A DNA stretch of 64,000 bases from Arcobacter iocasae (GCF_042214795.1 NZ_CP090177.1:1116001-1180000), one strand, 5' to 3'; counted from the first letter of the stretch, positions 17,175 to 26,576 are shown. Program-made: numbers and translations. Notes: a model not told the origin generated them from the sequence alone.

Positions 17175-17474
17175 TTACCCCTCCATATTTTGTAAAGTAT
17201 CTAAGTTGATAGAATTTTTTCTTTTATATAATAAAATTAATAATCCCAAACCAACAGCAACTTCACTTGCAGCAATTGCTATTATAAAAAATGCAAACAT
17301 TTGACCTGTCAAATCTTGATGGAAATGTGAAACAGCAGCAAGTCCAATATTCACAGCATTTAACATTATCTCTGTTGAAAAAAATAGCATTAAAAGATTT
17401 TTTCTTCTAATCACACCTACTAAACCTAAACAAAATAGAAGTGATGAAAGTATTAAATACTCATTTAAACTCAT
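17175..17474 (-). CDS. nuoK: NADH-quinone oxidoreductase subunit K
   Basis: Small (99-residue) three-helix membrane subunit of complex I. It contains the conserved buried acidic residue in FSTEIMLNAVNIGLAA and a second one in AIAASEVAVGLGLLILLY, both part of the proton path. It overlaps nuoJ by four bases and abuts nuoL. Confidence 0.96.
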   Translation of the reverse strand: MSLNEYLILSSLLFCLGLVGVIRRKNLLMLFFSTEIMLNAVNIGLAAVSHFHQDLTGQMFAFFIIAIAASEVAVGLGLLILLYKRKNSINLDTLQNMEG

Positions 17475-18046
17475 TTGCTATCCTTTTCATTTGATGATTC
17501 AAGGGCATCTATTTCATCTTCACTAAGTTCTGAATATGATACATCCATCTTTTTACCAGCAAGTATAATTCCACCTATCATTGCAACTAATAACATTACA
17601 GCTGCAACTTCAAAGGGAACTAAAAATTTTGTAAATAAAATAACCCCAACATCTTGAGTATTTCCATACTCTGGATGAACTGCATAATCAGAAATTATAT
17701 TAGTTGATATAATTGGAGAAAGAAAAGCTACAACCGTAATAAGTGCTGCTAATCCACTAAATAAAAATACTAATCTTGGGTTTTGAATTTTTTCTTTTAC
17801 TTCACTCATAGAATCAAAAAACATCATTCCAAAAGCATAAAGAGCCATAACAGCACCTGTATAAACTACAATTTGTACGATTCCTAAAAAATCTGCATTT
17901 AACAAAAAGAAAAAAGCAGAGATAAAAATCATACCAGCTGCCAGAGAACTTAGTGCATATAAGGCATTATTTGTAAATACTGTTATTCCAAACATAAATA
18001 CTGTCAAGATTGCAAACAAATAAAAAGCTACTATTTCAAACATCAT
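17471..18046 (-). CDS. nuoJ: NADH-quinone oxidoreductase subunit J
   Basis: Five-helix membrane subunit, 191 residues, containing the family stretch NADFLGIVQIVVYTGAVMALYAF (in part), which includes the pi-bulge helix TM3. The C-terminal extension is hydrophilic and acidic (SELSEDEIDALESSNEKDSK). It lies five bases after nuoI and overlaps nuoK by four. Confidence 0.94.
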   Translation of the reverse strand: MMFEIVAFYLFAILTVFMFGITVFTNNALYALSSLAAGMIFISAFFFLLNADFLGIVQIVVYTGAVMALYAFGMMFFDSMSEVKEKIQNPRLVFLFSGLAALITVVAFLSPIISTNIISDYAVHPEYGNTQDVGVILFTKFLVPFEVAAVMLLVAMIGGIILAGKKMDVSYSELSEDEIDALESSNEKDSK

Positions 18047-18051
18047 ATCTC

Positions 18052-18675
18052 CTAATACTCTAGTGGAGTTTTTTTGATTTTTTCATCAGCATCAGGAGAT
18101 ACTGCACCAAAACCCGGATACTCTTGTTGTTGTGCTAATTTATCAAGTGGAGTTAATAAATCATCTTTTACAACAAAGTGAGCTCTCTGTTCTCCTGCAT
18201 TTTCATATCTTCCCCCATGAACAATGGCAAGTTCTGGACAAACCTCAGCACAATATCCACAGAAAATACATCTACCGAAGTTTATTGTATATTCTAAAAC
18301 CTCTTTTCTAGAGTTTTCATCAATTCGTGTATCCATTCTAATACAATCAGAGATACAAATTTTTTCACAAAGTCCACATCCAATACATCTGTTTTCACCT
18401 GATTCTAAAAGACCAAGTAGTTTATGTACAGCTCTATATCTAGGTCCTATTGGTAGTTTTTCAGCAGGATATTGCACTGTGTGCATTTGTTTATTAAATA
18501 AAGCTTCTCTCATCATATTAAAAGTAACTCTTAGTCCAGTAAAAAGTTCCCCTTTTATTGATCTTTTAAATATTTGTTTAAACTCTTGCCAAGGAGTTTC
18601 AGGAGAACTATTATCTTGAATATTTATATAATCATGCTCGCTTATATTTCTATTTTTTAAATCTTCTAAATTCAT
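18052..18675 (-). CDS. nuoI: NADH-quinone oxidoreductase subunit I (two [4Fe-4S] clusters)
   Basis: Peripheral-arm ferredoxin subunit carrying clusters N6a and N6b; 207 residues. The first motif is Cys97-x2-Cys100-x2-Cys103-x3-Cys107 (CIGCGLCEKIC), with Ile-Ser where a Pro usually follows the last Cys. The second is Cys136-x2-Cys139-x2-Cys142-x3-Cys146 with the usual CP. It overlaps nuoH by four bases. Confidence 0.95.
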   Translation of the reverse strand: MNLEDLKNRNISEHDYINIQDNSSPETPWQEFKQIFKRSIKGELFTGLRVTFNMMREALFNKQMHTVQYPAEKLPIGPRYRAVHKLLGLLESGENRCIGCGLCEKICISDCIRMDTRIDENSRKEVLEYTINFGRCIFCGYCAEVCPELAIVHGGRYENAGEQRAHFVVKDDLLTPLDKLAQQQEYPGFGAVSPDADEKIKKTPLEY

Positions 18676-19679
18676 CCTATACTCCCAACTATCATTACAA
18701 ATGCACCAGTAAGTAAGATATTAACTACTGCTAGTGGCATTAATATTTTCCAACATAACCACATCAATTGATCTGGTCTTACATGTGGCCAAGAAGCTCT
18801 TGTCCATAAGAAGAAAAATATTAAAAATGATACTTTTAAAATAATCGCTAAACCACCTGGAATAAACCATAAATCATTGTACCCACCAAGAAAAATCAGT
18901 GAAATCAAAAATGAGATTGTAAATAAATTTGCATATTCACCTATAAAAAACATTCCCCATCTCATTCCAGAATACTCTGTTGCATAACCTGCAACAATTT
19001 CAGCTTCATGTTCAAGTAAATCAAATGGTGTTCTGTTTGTCTCTGCAAATCCTGCCATCACAAAAAGAATAAAAGCCAAGGGTTGAGTCCAAATAATCCA
19101 AGAAGTAAATCCTGCACTTTGATACTCATTTATATCAATTAAAGATAAAGAACCCACTAACATAAGAGGTGCTAAAAGTGCAAGTCCAGATACAACTTCA
19201 TAAGATAAAAGTTGAATGGCAGTTCTTGCCCCTCCTAATAATGCCCATTTATTTCCACTACTCATACCAGCTAATAAAGGCCCATAAAGTCCAACTGAAG
19301 CCACACCCATTACAAATAAAACACCCACATTGATATCTGCAATAATTGGTCTTATTGTATATCCAAAAATTTCAAATTCTGGAAAAAATGGAACTGCTGT
19401 CATTGCAATAAATGCTGTGGCTGCTGTTATAATTGGAGCAATCATAAAGATTGGTTTTACAGCATTTTGAGGAATAAAATCTTCTTTTGTAAATAGTTTT
19501 ATCCCATCACAAACAATTTGTAATAATCCATAAGGTCCAACATTTGTAGGTCCTAATCTTCTTTGCATAAAAGCTAATATTTTTCGTTCAATATAAGTTG
19601 TAAACCCAGCGATTGCTGAGAATACTGCTAATATAACTACAGCTTTAACAATTGTTTCAATTATAATACTTGTCTCCAT
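18672..19679 (-). CDS. nuoH: NADH-quinone oxidoreductase subunit H
   Basis: Membrane subunit next to the quinone site, 335 residues and eight or more hydrophobic segments. Conserved ERKILAFMQRRLGPTNVGPYGLLQ (in part), AETNRTPFDLLEHEAEIVAGY (in part) and WTRASWPHVRPDQLMWLCWK (in part) are diagnostic. It starts one base after the nuoG stop. Confidence 0.97.
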   Translation of the reverse strand: METSIIIETIVKAVVILAVFSAIAGFTTYIERKILAFMQRRLGPTNVGPYGLLQIVCDGIKLFTKEDFIPQNAVKPIFMIAPIITAATAFIAMTAVPFFPEFEIFGYTIRPIIADINVGVLFVMGVASVGLYGPLLAGMSSGNKWALLGGARTAIQLLSYEVVSGLALLAPLMLVGSLSLIDINEYQSAGFTSWIIWTQPLAFILFVMAGFAETNRTPFDLLEHEAEIVAGYATEYSGMRWGMFFIGEYANLFTISFLISLIFLGGYNDLWFIPGGLAIILKVSFLIFFFLWTRASWPHVRPDQLMWLCWKILMPLAVVNILLTGAFVMIVGSIG

Positions 19680-19680
19680 A

Positions 19681-22155
19681 TTACACCTTTTTCACATTTG
19701 CACTTGTAAATCTATATCCAGCAAAAAGTGCTTTTGTATTTAACTCTTTCTCAAAAGTTGATACATATGCAATTTTCCCTGATACTTGATTATCCGCATA
19801 AACATTTACTTCGATTTCGCTTCCATTTGCACTTAATAGTACTTTATCCCCAACACTTAATTCCAACTCTTCCAAAAATGCTTCATTTGCAAACATTCCA
19901 CTTTCTAAATTATCTTTAAATTCATGGGCAATTGCTGTAAACTCATTAAATTGATTGATTGGGTTTGCTTTATAGATAGTTATTTCTGAAGATGCAACTT
20001 CAAAACTTGCATTTTGTTTTTGGGCTATTTCTTCATTTGTTTCCACATCAAAAGTATTTAAAATATACCCCCTATGTTCACTCCAATCATTTGCAAAGTA
20101 GTTAGTTAAACTATCAAATTCAACTGCTTGGAAACCTTTATCTACTGGTAAAGATTTTGTATATGAAATGGTATGTTCAACTTCTGTTCCAAGTAAGGTA
20201 TTTGCAATATCATTTAATACATAACCCTTATAAGGTAAAGCAGCATTTGTAGGAACAACTCTTTTATCTATATTTGTAAATGTTCCTTCTTGTTGGTTAA
20301 GGGCTGGCATATCTAAATTGCCGTCCCCTAAAGCTGATAATTGGAAATCTGCTTTTACATTGTATCCTATAGAATAACTTCCTTCCTCTTCATCTAAATC
20401 ACAAATCAGACTTACACCTAAAGTGTTTGTAGAAGTAGGGATAATCATAACTTTAAATTCCGTATATTTTTCTACTATTGCTGCTAATTTTGCAAGATTT
20501 TCTGAGTTTGGATGAGTGATTAAATCTTCACCTAAAATCAAAGTGTAAATATCTTTTTTATCTTTCATAGCTTCAATAGTTTCAAGTAATGTTGCATCAC
20601 AATTTATCTCATCAAGTAATCTTGTATATTCATACTCAACTTCTTTTGTAACTTTTTTAGGAACCATTTTAGTTACTTCTTTTTCTTCACCACTCTCTTC
20701 ATCTTTTACAATAGATACTACTTTTTCTTTTATCATCTCAGTAATAGATTTAACTCTTGTCTCTTTATATGAGTTAAGAGTTGTTTGAATATTTTCTGGC
20801 AAGTTTTCACCAAATCTATCTAAAATAAAGTATAAAATAGACTCTTCTGCTAGTGGATTATGATAAATAAACTCTGTTGTTTTTCCTCTTTTACCACATT
20901 GTTCCATCACAGGATCACCCATTGGATGAAAATATAGTCCAGCTCCTTTATTCATAACAACTGAGTTATTAAAAGCATACTTTGTATTTGGAGAATCAGA
21001 TTTTAAATAAGACCCAACAGAAATTACAAAGTTAGAGTTATGTATATCTTTTAAATCTGCACTATAAAGTGATTTACCACTAACACTTGAATATGCATCA
21101 AGAAATTTTTTATAAGCTAGGGCATCATTATTTATAAGTTTATATGCAAACTTCTCTTTTAATTTTTGTAAAATAAAAGCCTCTTCATTTGTAATAAATG
21201 AATTAAACTTAATAGTATCTGCTTTTTTAAATGCCTCAATTGCTTTATCAAAAGCTACCTCATCTTGGCTTTCAACTCTATTTTCAAAGTCATATCCAAA
21301 TCTAGCAGCGCCATTAATTGAAGCATAGTGATGTTCATTTGTAACCCTATAGATTTTTTGAACATTGTGATTTACAATAGATTCATGTTTTACTTCATAA
21401 TAAAGCAAAGCACAATCACTTGAGTGGGCATTTGCTGCTGGTATTTTTGTAAGCTCCCAAGAGTTTGATTTATATTGGAAATCATTTGACACTAAAGCTC
21501 CCACGGGACAAACAGAAATACACTCACCACAATCAACACACTTATCTTCTTCAAATCCAATAAGTGATTTATTTAGTTTGTTCCACATAGCATAAGCATC
21601 TTTTGGCATAGTTGCTTTAAACTTACCAGGAAGTGCTTCAGCTCCTCTTTTTACAGTTGAAAGGGCATTTGAACCAATCATATCTTTACATACTGTTACG
21701 CACTTCTCACAAACAATACAAAGTCCTGGGTCATAATTCATAACTCCCCAATGTTCCCTTGGTCTGTTTACATCTCTTATGGCGTAACTTTGAGAATCAA
21801 CCTTTTGATAAAGAGTATAATTTTGAAGTTCACAATCACCACTTTGGTCACAAACTCCACATTGTAAAGGATGGTTTACATCGTAAACTTCCATTACTGC
21901 TCGTCTTTCTTTTTCGATATTTTCTGTTGTAGTTGTGATATTCATACCATCTTTTGCTTTTGAATTACATGCATAGATTTGTTTTCCATCAGATTCAACT
22001 AAACATAATCTACAAGCTAGTGTTGGTGAACATCTAGTTAAATAACAAATTGCAGGTATAAATATTCCATTTGCTCTAGCAATATTTAGTACACTTTCAC
22101 CCTCTTTTGCTTTTAACTCTTTGCCATCAATTGTTAAAGTAATCAAGTCACTCAT
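19681..22155 (-). CDS. nuoG: NADH-quinone oxidoreductase subunit G (iron-sulfur subunit)
   Basis: Largest peripheral-arm subunit, 824 residues. The N-terminal third has a plant-ferredoxin-like [2Fe-2S] site (CYLTRCSPTLACRLC), a His/Cys3 [4Fe-4S] site (HPLQCGVCDQSGDC), then CIVCEKCVTVC and CVDCGECISVCPVG. The rest is the molybdopterin-oxidoreductase-like fold without cofactor. A Lys/Glu-rich insert (about 465-500, KEKVVSIVKDEESGEEKE) is unusual. The C-terminal part resembles the neighbouring 272-residue protein (LILGEDLITH near 535; a final AGYRFTSANVKKV). It overlaps that gene by four bases. Confidence 0.95.
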   Translation of the reverse strand: MSDLITLTIDGKELKAKEGESVLNIARANGIFIPAICYLTRCSPTLACRLCLVESDGKQIYACNSKAKDGMNITTTTENIEKERRAVMEVYDVNHPLQCGVCDQSGDCELQNYTLYQKVDSQSYAIRDVNRPREHWGVMNYDPGLCIVCEKCVTVCKDMIGSNALSTVKRGAEALPGKFKATMPKDAYAMWNKLNKSLIGFEEDKCVDCGECISVCPVGALVSNDFQYKSNSWELTKIPAANAHSSDCALLYYEVKHESIVNHNVQKIYRVTNEHHYASINGAARFGYDFENRVESQDEVAFDKAIEAFKKADTIKFNSFITNEEAFILQKLKEKFAYKLINNDALAYKKFLDAYSSVSGKSLYSADLKDIHNSNFVISVGSYLKSDSPNTKYAFNNSVVMNKGAGLYFHPMGDPVMEQCGKRGKTTEFIYHNPLAEESILYFILDRFGENLPENIQTTLNSYKETRVKSITEMIKEKVVSIVKDEESGEEKEVTKMVPKKVTKEVEYEYTRLLDEINCDATLLETIEAMKDKKDIYTLILGEDLITHPNSENLAKLAAIVEKYTEFKVMIIPTSTNTLGVSLICDLDEEEGSYSIGYNVKADFQLSALGDGNLDMPALNQQEGTFTNIDKRVVPTNAALPYKGYVLNDIANTLLGTEVEHTISYTKSLPVDKGFQAVEFDSLTNYFANDWSEHRGYILNTFDVETNEEIAQKQNASFEVASSEITIYKANPINQFNEFTAIAHEFKDNLESGMFANEAFLEELELSVGDKVLLSANGSEIEVNVYADNQVSGKIAYVSTFEKELNTKALFAGYRFTSANVKKV

Positions 22156-22967
22156 TCTTCAACCTTTTCAATTTTTACTTGCTTATACCTATATCCTCGA
22201 GATAAGAAACTAGCATCTTCTTCATTTACACCACAAAGGGCAATAGTTCCTTGCAAGTTTTTATCTAGTTTAAAAGTTTTTTGAAGGCTATCTTTCCCAT
22301 AATTCAAATAAATATTGTCTTTATCTTGCACTTTTGCAACTCGTGCAAATGATTCACTTCCATATACAAAGCTATCATCTTCTTCTGTGTTATATTTATA
22401 AATTACTGTTCCATTGTATGAACTTAACTCTTCAACATCTTCAAGAGTTTCACTTGGATTTATTTCATCATTTGTTAATATAACTACATTAAAATCAGTA
22501 AACTCTTCAAAAGCTTTTATCATAGAGTATAGATTTTCTACTCTTTCATGGGTAAATAAATCCTCTCCTATGATTATAGTTTTAGTTTTTTTGTCTAAAG
22601 ATCTTTCAATCATCTCTTCAAACTCTTCTTCACCTGCACTACTTTCAGCTGAAATATAACCATGATCTAAATCATTTAAATACTTTTCTAAAGAAGCACT
22701 TCTATTTTTTGTAAAAAAATCTAAAAGTAAAGCCAATACTCCCTCTTCACTTCCAACTTCATACTTTAAAAATTGTGTATAAAAAAGTTTTAAATCAATA
22801 TCATCAATAGGATGCATATAAATAAATTCTGCTTCATTTTTCGCAATAGCTTCTAAAATCAAATCTTTAACTTCTTCATTATCTCTTAAAATCATTGCGC
22901 CTAAGCATATAATATAATCACTCTTTGAAACTATTTCTAAATTTGTATTTTTATTCATCATCGTCAT
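22152..22967 (-). CDS. NuoF-position complex I protein of Campylobacterota (no NADH/FMN site)
   Basis: This gene sits where nuoF normally lies but has no FMN or NADH-binding motif and only two Cys, so it cannot be a normal NuoF. Campylobacterota are known to replace NuoE and NuoF with unrelated proteins, and C. jejuni complex I is reported to use flavodoxin rather than NADH. The protein resembles parts of the adjacent NuoG: IIIGEDLFTH against NuoG LILGEDLITH, and a closing SRGYRYKQVKIEKV against AGYRFTSANVKKV. Start codons at 22967, 22961 and 22958 are all possible; the frame stays open to 23003, well inside the upstream gene. It overlaps both neighbours. Confidence 0.75.
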   Translation of the reverse strand: MTMMNKNTNLEIVSKSDYIICLGAMILRDNEEVKDLILEAIAKNEAEFIYMHPIDDIDLKLFYTQFLKYEVGSEEGVLALLLDFFTKNRSASLEKYLNDLDHGYISAESSAGEEEFEEMIERSLDKKTKTIIIGEDLFTHERVENLYSMIKAFEEFTDFNVVILTNDEINPSETLEDVEELSSYNGTVIYKYNTEEDDSFVYGSESFARVAKVQDKDNIYLNYGKDSLQKTFKLDKNLQGTIALCGVNEEDASFLSRGYRYKQVKIEKVEE

Positions 22968-23247
22968 CTTCTTTATCTTTTTCTTTTTTTGGTTCTTCTT
23001 CAAATGGTTTTATTTCTGGTTTTACTTTTTTTACAACTATTGTCCAATCTACTTCATTGAATTTTAAAGAGTTCATTAAAGTATATCCAGCTTCATAAAT
23101 AACATCAGCTGATTTTTGGATATGTGAAAAATCTCCTATTTCAAAAAGAAATATTGCATTTTCACCATCTTTTATATCTTTATCCATAAGTTCTAGCATT
23201 CTAGAATAGAAATCATCTTTTAATGGTCTTAAATCGTATCTTTTCAT
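22951..23247 (-). CDS. NuoE-position complex I protein of Campylobacterota (no Fe-S site)
   Basis: A 98-residue protein where nuoE would be. It contains no Cys at all, so it cannot carry the NuoE [2Fe-2S] cluster. It consists of an alpha/beta domain (about 1-75) and a highly charged tail, Pro/Glu/Lys then almost all acidic (KEKDKEDDDDE). Its conserved position in nuo operons of this phylum suggests an accessory subunit of the electron-input end (inference). It follows nuoD by 10 bases, and its 3' end overlaps the next gene's start region. Confidence 0.75.
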   Translation of the reverse strand: MKRYDLRPLKDDFYSRMLELMDKDIKDGENAIFLFEIGDFSHIQKSADVIYEAGYTLMNSLKFNEVDWTIVVKKVKPEIKPFEEEPKKEKDKEDDDDE

Positions 23248-23257
23248 AAATGCCCCC

Positions 23258-24484
23258 TTACCTATCTATCTCACCAAAAACTACATTCAAGTTACCAATA
23301 ATAGTAACAACATCAGCTAATTGGTGACCTACTAATACTTCTTCTAAAATTGAAGTATGCCAAAAAGAAGGAGCTCTTACTTTCATCTTATAAGCATAAG
23401 GACTTCCATCACTTACAATCATAAATCCTAACTCACCTTTTGGTGATTCTGTTGCCACATAAACTTCACCACGAGGTGGTCTCATACCTTGAGTTACTAA
23501 AACAAAGTGTTGCATCAAGGCATAATTTTGAGTCATAATATCCTCTTTTGTAGCTGAGATATATTCAGGCTCATTTGCCATAAGTTGTGAAGGAGAAGCT
23601 TTATACATAGGGACTAATTGTCTTAATATTTTTGATGATTCTCTCATCTCTTGCATATGCACTTGATATCTTGCAAAACTATCCCCAGCAGTTGCTATTG
23701 GTATATCAAAATCAAGCTCTGGATAGATACCATAAGGCATCTCTTTTCGCAAATCCCATTTTTGACCAGTAGCTCTTAATATAGGTCCTGTACATCCCCA
23801 AGATTTTGCTGTTTCATTATTTATTACTCCAACATTTTCAAGTCTCATTCTCCAGATTCTATTATCTGTTAAAAGTGCTTCATATTTTGGTACTTCTACT
23901 GCTAAGATATTTAAATACTTCTCTAAATCTTCACACCAATTATCAGGTAAATCTAAAGGTACTCCTCCGATTCTAACTGCACTATGAGTAAGTCTTGCTC
24001 CACAATAATCTTCTATCAAGTCTAAAGCAAATTCTCTTTCTCTAAAGGCATATAAAAATACAGACATAGCTCCCACATCAAGGGCATGAGTTGCTAGCCA
24101 AAAAAGATGAGAGATTATTCTATTTAGCTCTATTAACATAGTTCTTATTACTTCTGCTCTTCTTGGTGCTTCTATTCCCAAAAGTTTTTCAACTGCAAGG
24201 GCATAACCATAATTATTTGAAGTAGCAGCAATATAATCCATTCTATCTGTTGTTGGCAAGAACTCATTATAAATCATATTCTCACCCATCTTTTCCATAC
24301 CTCTATGCAAGTATCCTATATGGGGTCTTGATTTTATTATCTCTTCACCTTGCAGTTCCAAAATAAGTCTCATTTGTCCGTGAGCAGATGGATGTTGTGG
24401 TCCAAAATTGACCACCATAGTATTATCTTCTCGCTCGAAGTTTATATTTTCAAAAAAAGGTTTTAGTCTATTGGTTTGTTGCAT
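23258..24484 (-). CDS. nuoD: NADH-quinone oxidoreductase subunit D
   Basis: 49-kDa subunit forming the quinone-binding site with NuoB; 408 residues, derived from the [NiFe]-hydrogenase large subunit. Conserved NFGPQHPSAHGQMRLILELQG (in part), RPHIGYLHRGMEKM, GSDGSPYAYK-like SDGSPYAYKMKVR, and C-terminal FGEIDR are present. It is a separate gene, not fused to nuoC as in E. coli, and follows it by three bases. Confidence 0.97.
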   Translation of the reverse strand: MQQTNRLKPFFENINFEREDNTMVVNFGPQHPSAHGQMRLILELQGEEIIKSRPHIGYLHRGMEKMGENMIYNEFLPTTDRMDYIAATSNNYGYALAVEKLLGIEAPRRAEVIRTMLIELNRIISHLFWLATHALDVGAMSVFLYAFREREFALDLIEDYCGARLTHSAVRIGGVPLDLPDNWCEDLEKYLNILAVEVPKYEALLTDNRIWRMRLENVGVINNETAKSWGCTGPILRATGQKWDLRKEMPYGIYPELDFDIPIATAGDSFARYQVHMQEMRESSKILRQLVPMYKASPSQLMANEPEYISATKEDIMTQNYALMQHFVLVTQGMRPPRGEVYVATESPKGELGFMIVSDGSPYAYKMKVRAPSFWHTSILEEVLVGHQLADVVTIIGNLNVVFGEIDR

Positions 24485-24487
24485 TAT

Positions 24488-25309
24488 CTACCTTCTCTCA
24501 TCTAATATTTTTGATTTTTTCTCATCAAAATCTTTAACAAGTCGTTTTTCGAAAAGTTTAACTCCACCCTCTTCTGTATAAGCAAGTGGTGTTTCCTTTT
24601 CTTCTCCCTCAACTATTGGTGTTCCAAAAGGAACTTCATGACCTAATCTTGAGAATCTTGTAGTGTCATATCTATCAATAGCGGCATCGTCTCTCTCTTC
24701 TGGACCTATTTCTTCTCTTGCTTCTTTTCCAAAGATATGATCTACTTCGTACCATTGTGCAACTTCATCACCATGAAGAGGATATGTCTTTCTTAAAGGG
24801 TGGTCATACCAATCATCAGGCATAAGTATTCTTTTCATATTTGGATGATTTATTACTTTTACACCATACATATCGTACATTTCACGCTCTGACCAATTTG
24901 CCATTTTAAATAAAGAGTAAACTGACTCTATAGTTTGTTTTTCTTCAATAAAACACTTAACTCTCATTCTTTTATGTTTACTCATAGAAAGCATTTCATA
25001 AAAGATTTCAAAACCTTTTCTAGCAGCTAAATAATCTATTGCAGAAAGTTCCATAAGCATGTCATATTCTAACTCTTCTTTTAAAAACTTTAGAGTAGTT
25101 ACATTATCTTTTGGGTTTATATATATTACTAATTCTTTATTTTCAACATAAGCCTCTAGTATTTGAACTTTTGAACTTATTTTTTCAATATCTTTTTCAT
25201 AGATTTCATCACTTCTGGGATCACTTCTAGGAACCATAGGAGAGACAAAAAATCTATCAGTGTAGTATGATTTTTTTTGTACATTATCTTTAGGAGTATA
25301 TTTTCTCAT
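24488..25309 (-). CDS. nuoC: NADH-quinone oxidoreductase subunit C
   Basis: 30-kDa peripheral-arm subunit, 273 residues. The family signature ANWSEREMYDMYGVKVINHPNMKRILMPDDW is seen in full in the middle (about 131-166; only partly quoted). The C-terminal extension after HPLRKTYPLHGDE, about 80 residues and rich in acidic and Arg residues, is longer than in minimal NuoC. It overlaps the nuoB stop by one base. Confidence 0.94.
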   Translation of the reverse strand: MRKYTPKDNVQKKSYYTDRFFVSPMVPRSDPRSDEIYEKDIEKISSKVQILEAYVENKELVIYINPKDNVTTLKFLKEELEYDMLMELSAIDYLAARKGFEIFYEMLSMSKHKRMRVKCFIEEKQTIESVYSLFKMANWSEREMYDMYGVKVINHPNMKRILMPDDWYDHPLRKTYPLHGDEVAQWYEVDHIFGKEAREEIGPEERDDAAIDRYDTTRFSRLGHEVPFGTPIVEGEEKETPLAYTEEGGVKLFEKRLVKDFDEKKSKILDERR

Positions 25310-25818
25310 TATACTAACCTCTTTTTCTTTTTAGATAAAAATGAAGATTCTCTTCTTATTTTCTTTTGAAGCATCATAAGTGCATATTGTAAAGTTTCAG
25401 GTCTTGGAGCACAACCTGGAAGATAAATATCCACAGGTATTACTCTATCTACTCCTTGAACAGTGGCATAGGTGTTAAACATCCCACCTGTATTAGCACA
25501 GCTTCCCATCGAAATAACCCATTTAGGATCTGGCATTTGGTCATATAGTCTTCTCATATATTCAGCATGCTTTTTTGTCAAAGTTCCAGCAACAATAAGT
25601 ACATCTGCTTGTCTTGGACTTGCTCTAAATATAGTTCCAAATCTGTCAAAATCGTATCTTGAAGCACCAGATGCCATCATTTCTATTGCACAACATGCCA
25701 AACCATAAGTTAAAGGCCATAAAGAGTTACTTCGTCCGAAGTTTACAATTTTGTCAACAGTTGAAAGAGCAATAGGTGCTCCTCCATCTTGAAAATATTT
25801 TATTTTATGCTGTGCCAT
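25309..25818 (-). CDS. nuoB: NADH-quinone oxidoreductase subunit B (cluster N2)
   Basis: Carries the terminal [4Fe-4S] cluster N2 that passes electrons to quinone; 169 residues. The ligands are the tandem Cys42-Cys43 (GLACCAIEMM), Cys107 (MGSCANTGG) and Cys136 (LPGCAPRPE). Its start overlaps the nuoA 3' end by 19 bases. Confidence 0.97.
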   Translation of the reverse strand: MAQHKIKYFQDGGAPIALSTVDKIVNFGRSNSLWPLTYGLACCAIEMMASGASRYDFDRFGTIFRASPRQADVLIVAGTLTKKHAEYMRRLYDQMPDPKWVISMGSCANTGGMFNTYATVQGVDRVIPVDIYLPGCAPRPETLQYALMMLQKKIRRESSFLSKKKKRLV

Positions 25819-26189
25819 TCAAGCGCTCCTTTTTTCCATGCATAAATAAAGCCAATAGTTAATAAAACAATAAATAGAATCATCTCTACAAATCCAAACC
25901 AACCTAGAACTTTAAAATCAACTGCCCATGGAAACATGAAGATAATCTCTATATCAAATAAAATAAATAATAAAGCCATAAGATAAAATTGCACAGAGAT
26001 TGTATTTGGCTGTTTTGTAACTTCTGGTCCACATTCATAGTATGTAGTTTTTAGTTTTTCTGTATCAAGTCTTGCCATTTTTCTACTTACAAGCCTTGCT
26101 AACCATACTGTTGCAATAAAGGCACCAAAGGTTAAAACAAACATGATAAAAACACCAAAATACGGATGGGAGAAATCCATATGAGTCAT
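25800..26189 (-). CDS. nuoA: NADH-quinone oxidoreductase subunit A
   Basis: Small three-helix membrane subunit, 129 residues. YYECGPEV (conserved Cys loop) and FDIEIIFMFPWAV are diagnostic. It is the first gene of the operon. ATG at 26189 has AAGGA eight bases upstream; the second in-frame ATG (MDFSHPYF) is less well placed. Confidence 0.95.
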   Translation of the reverse strand: MTHMDFSHPYFGVFIMFVLTFGAFIATVWLARLVSRKMARLDTEKLKTTYYECGPEVTKQPNTISVQFYLMALLFILFDIEIIFMFPWAVDFKVLGWFGFVEMILFIVLLTIGFIYAWKKGALEWHSIK

Positions 26190-26576
26190 AATTATATCCT
26201 TAATTTATTTATATTTAAAGAATTTAGTTTTTTCATTTTAAGTTATATTCAGTTAGATATTAGCAAAAAGCTTTTAAATCTAGACTTAATATTTATGCAT
26301 ATAAAATATGCATCTATTAAAAAATTTATTCCATATTTACACACTTGTACGATAAAACTATTTCATTATGGATTTATAATAAGCCTAGCTTAAAATAAAA
26401 TAAACAGTTTATATTAGTTTTTTTAATAACCACTTCCAAAGTTCTATATATGCAATATTTATTCCATTATTTTACTCTTAACTCTTTTAAACTATAGAAA
26501 TAATTTTTTCTCATCTTTTATTAAGGCACCTTTTTATATTATCATCACTTAAATAACTTAATATAAATGAGGAAAA
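26190..26576. promoter_or_regulatory. Divergent intergenic region, nuoA and Sel1 lipoprotein
   Basis: 387 bases without a convincing gene, very AT-rich. It must contain the nuo promoter (minus) and the promoter for the lipoprotein (plus). AT-rich -10-like boxes occur on both strands, but none stands out enough to name a start site. A TATAAT on the plus strand near 26375 is some 200 bases before the lipoprotein ATG. The main structured element is the palindrome at 26295-26313. Confidence 0.5.
26295..26313. promoter_or_regulatory. Palindrome, candidate operator upstream of nuo
   Basis: ATGCATAT-AAA-ATATGCAT, perfect 8-bp arms around three bases, about 106 bases before nuoA. Size and symmetry fit a dimeric regulator site. 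No match to a known Campylobacterota operator is claimed. Confidence 0.35.
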
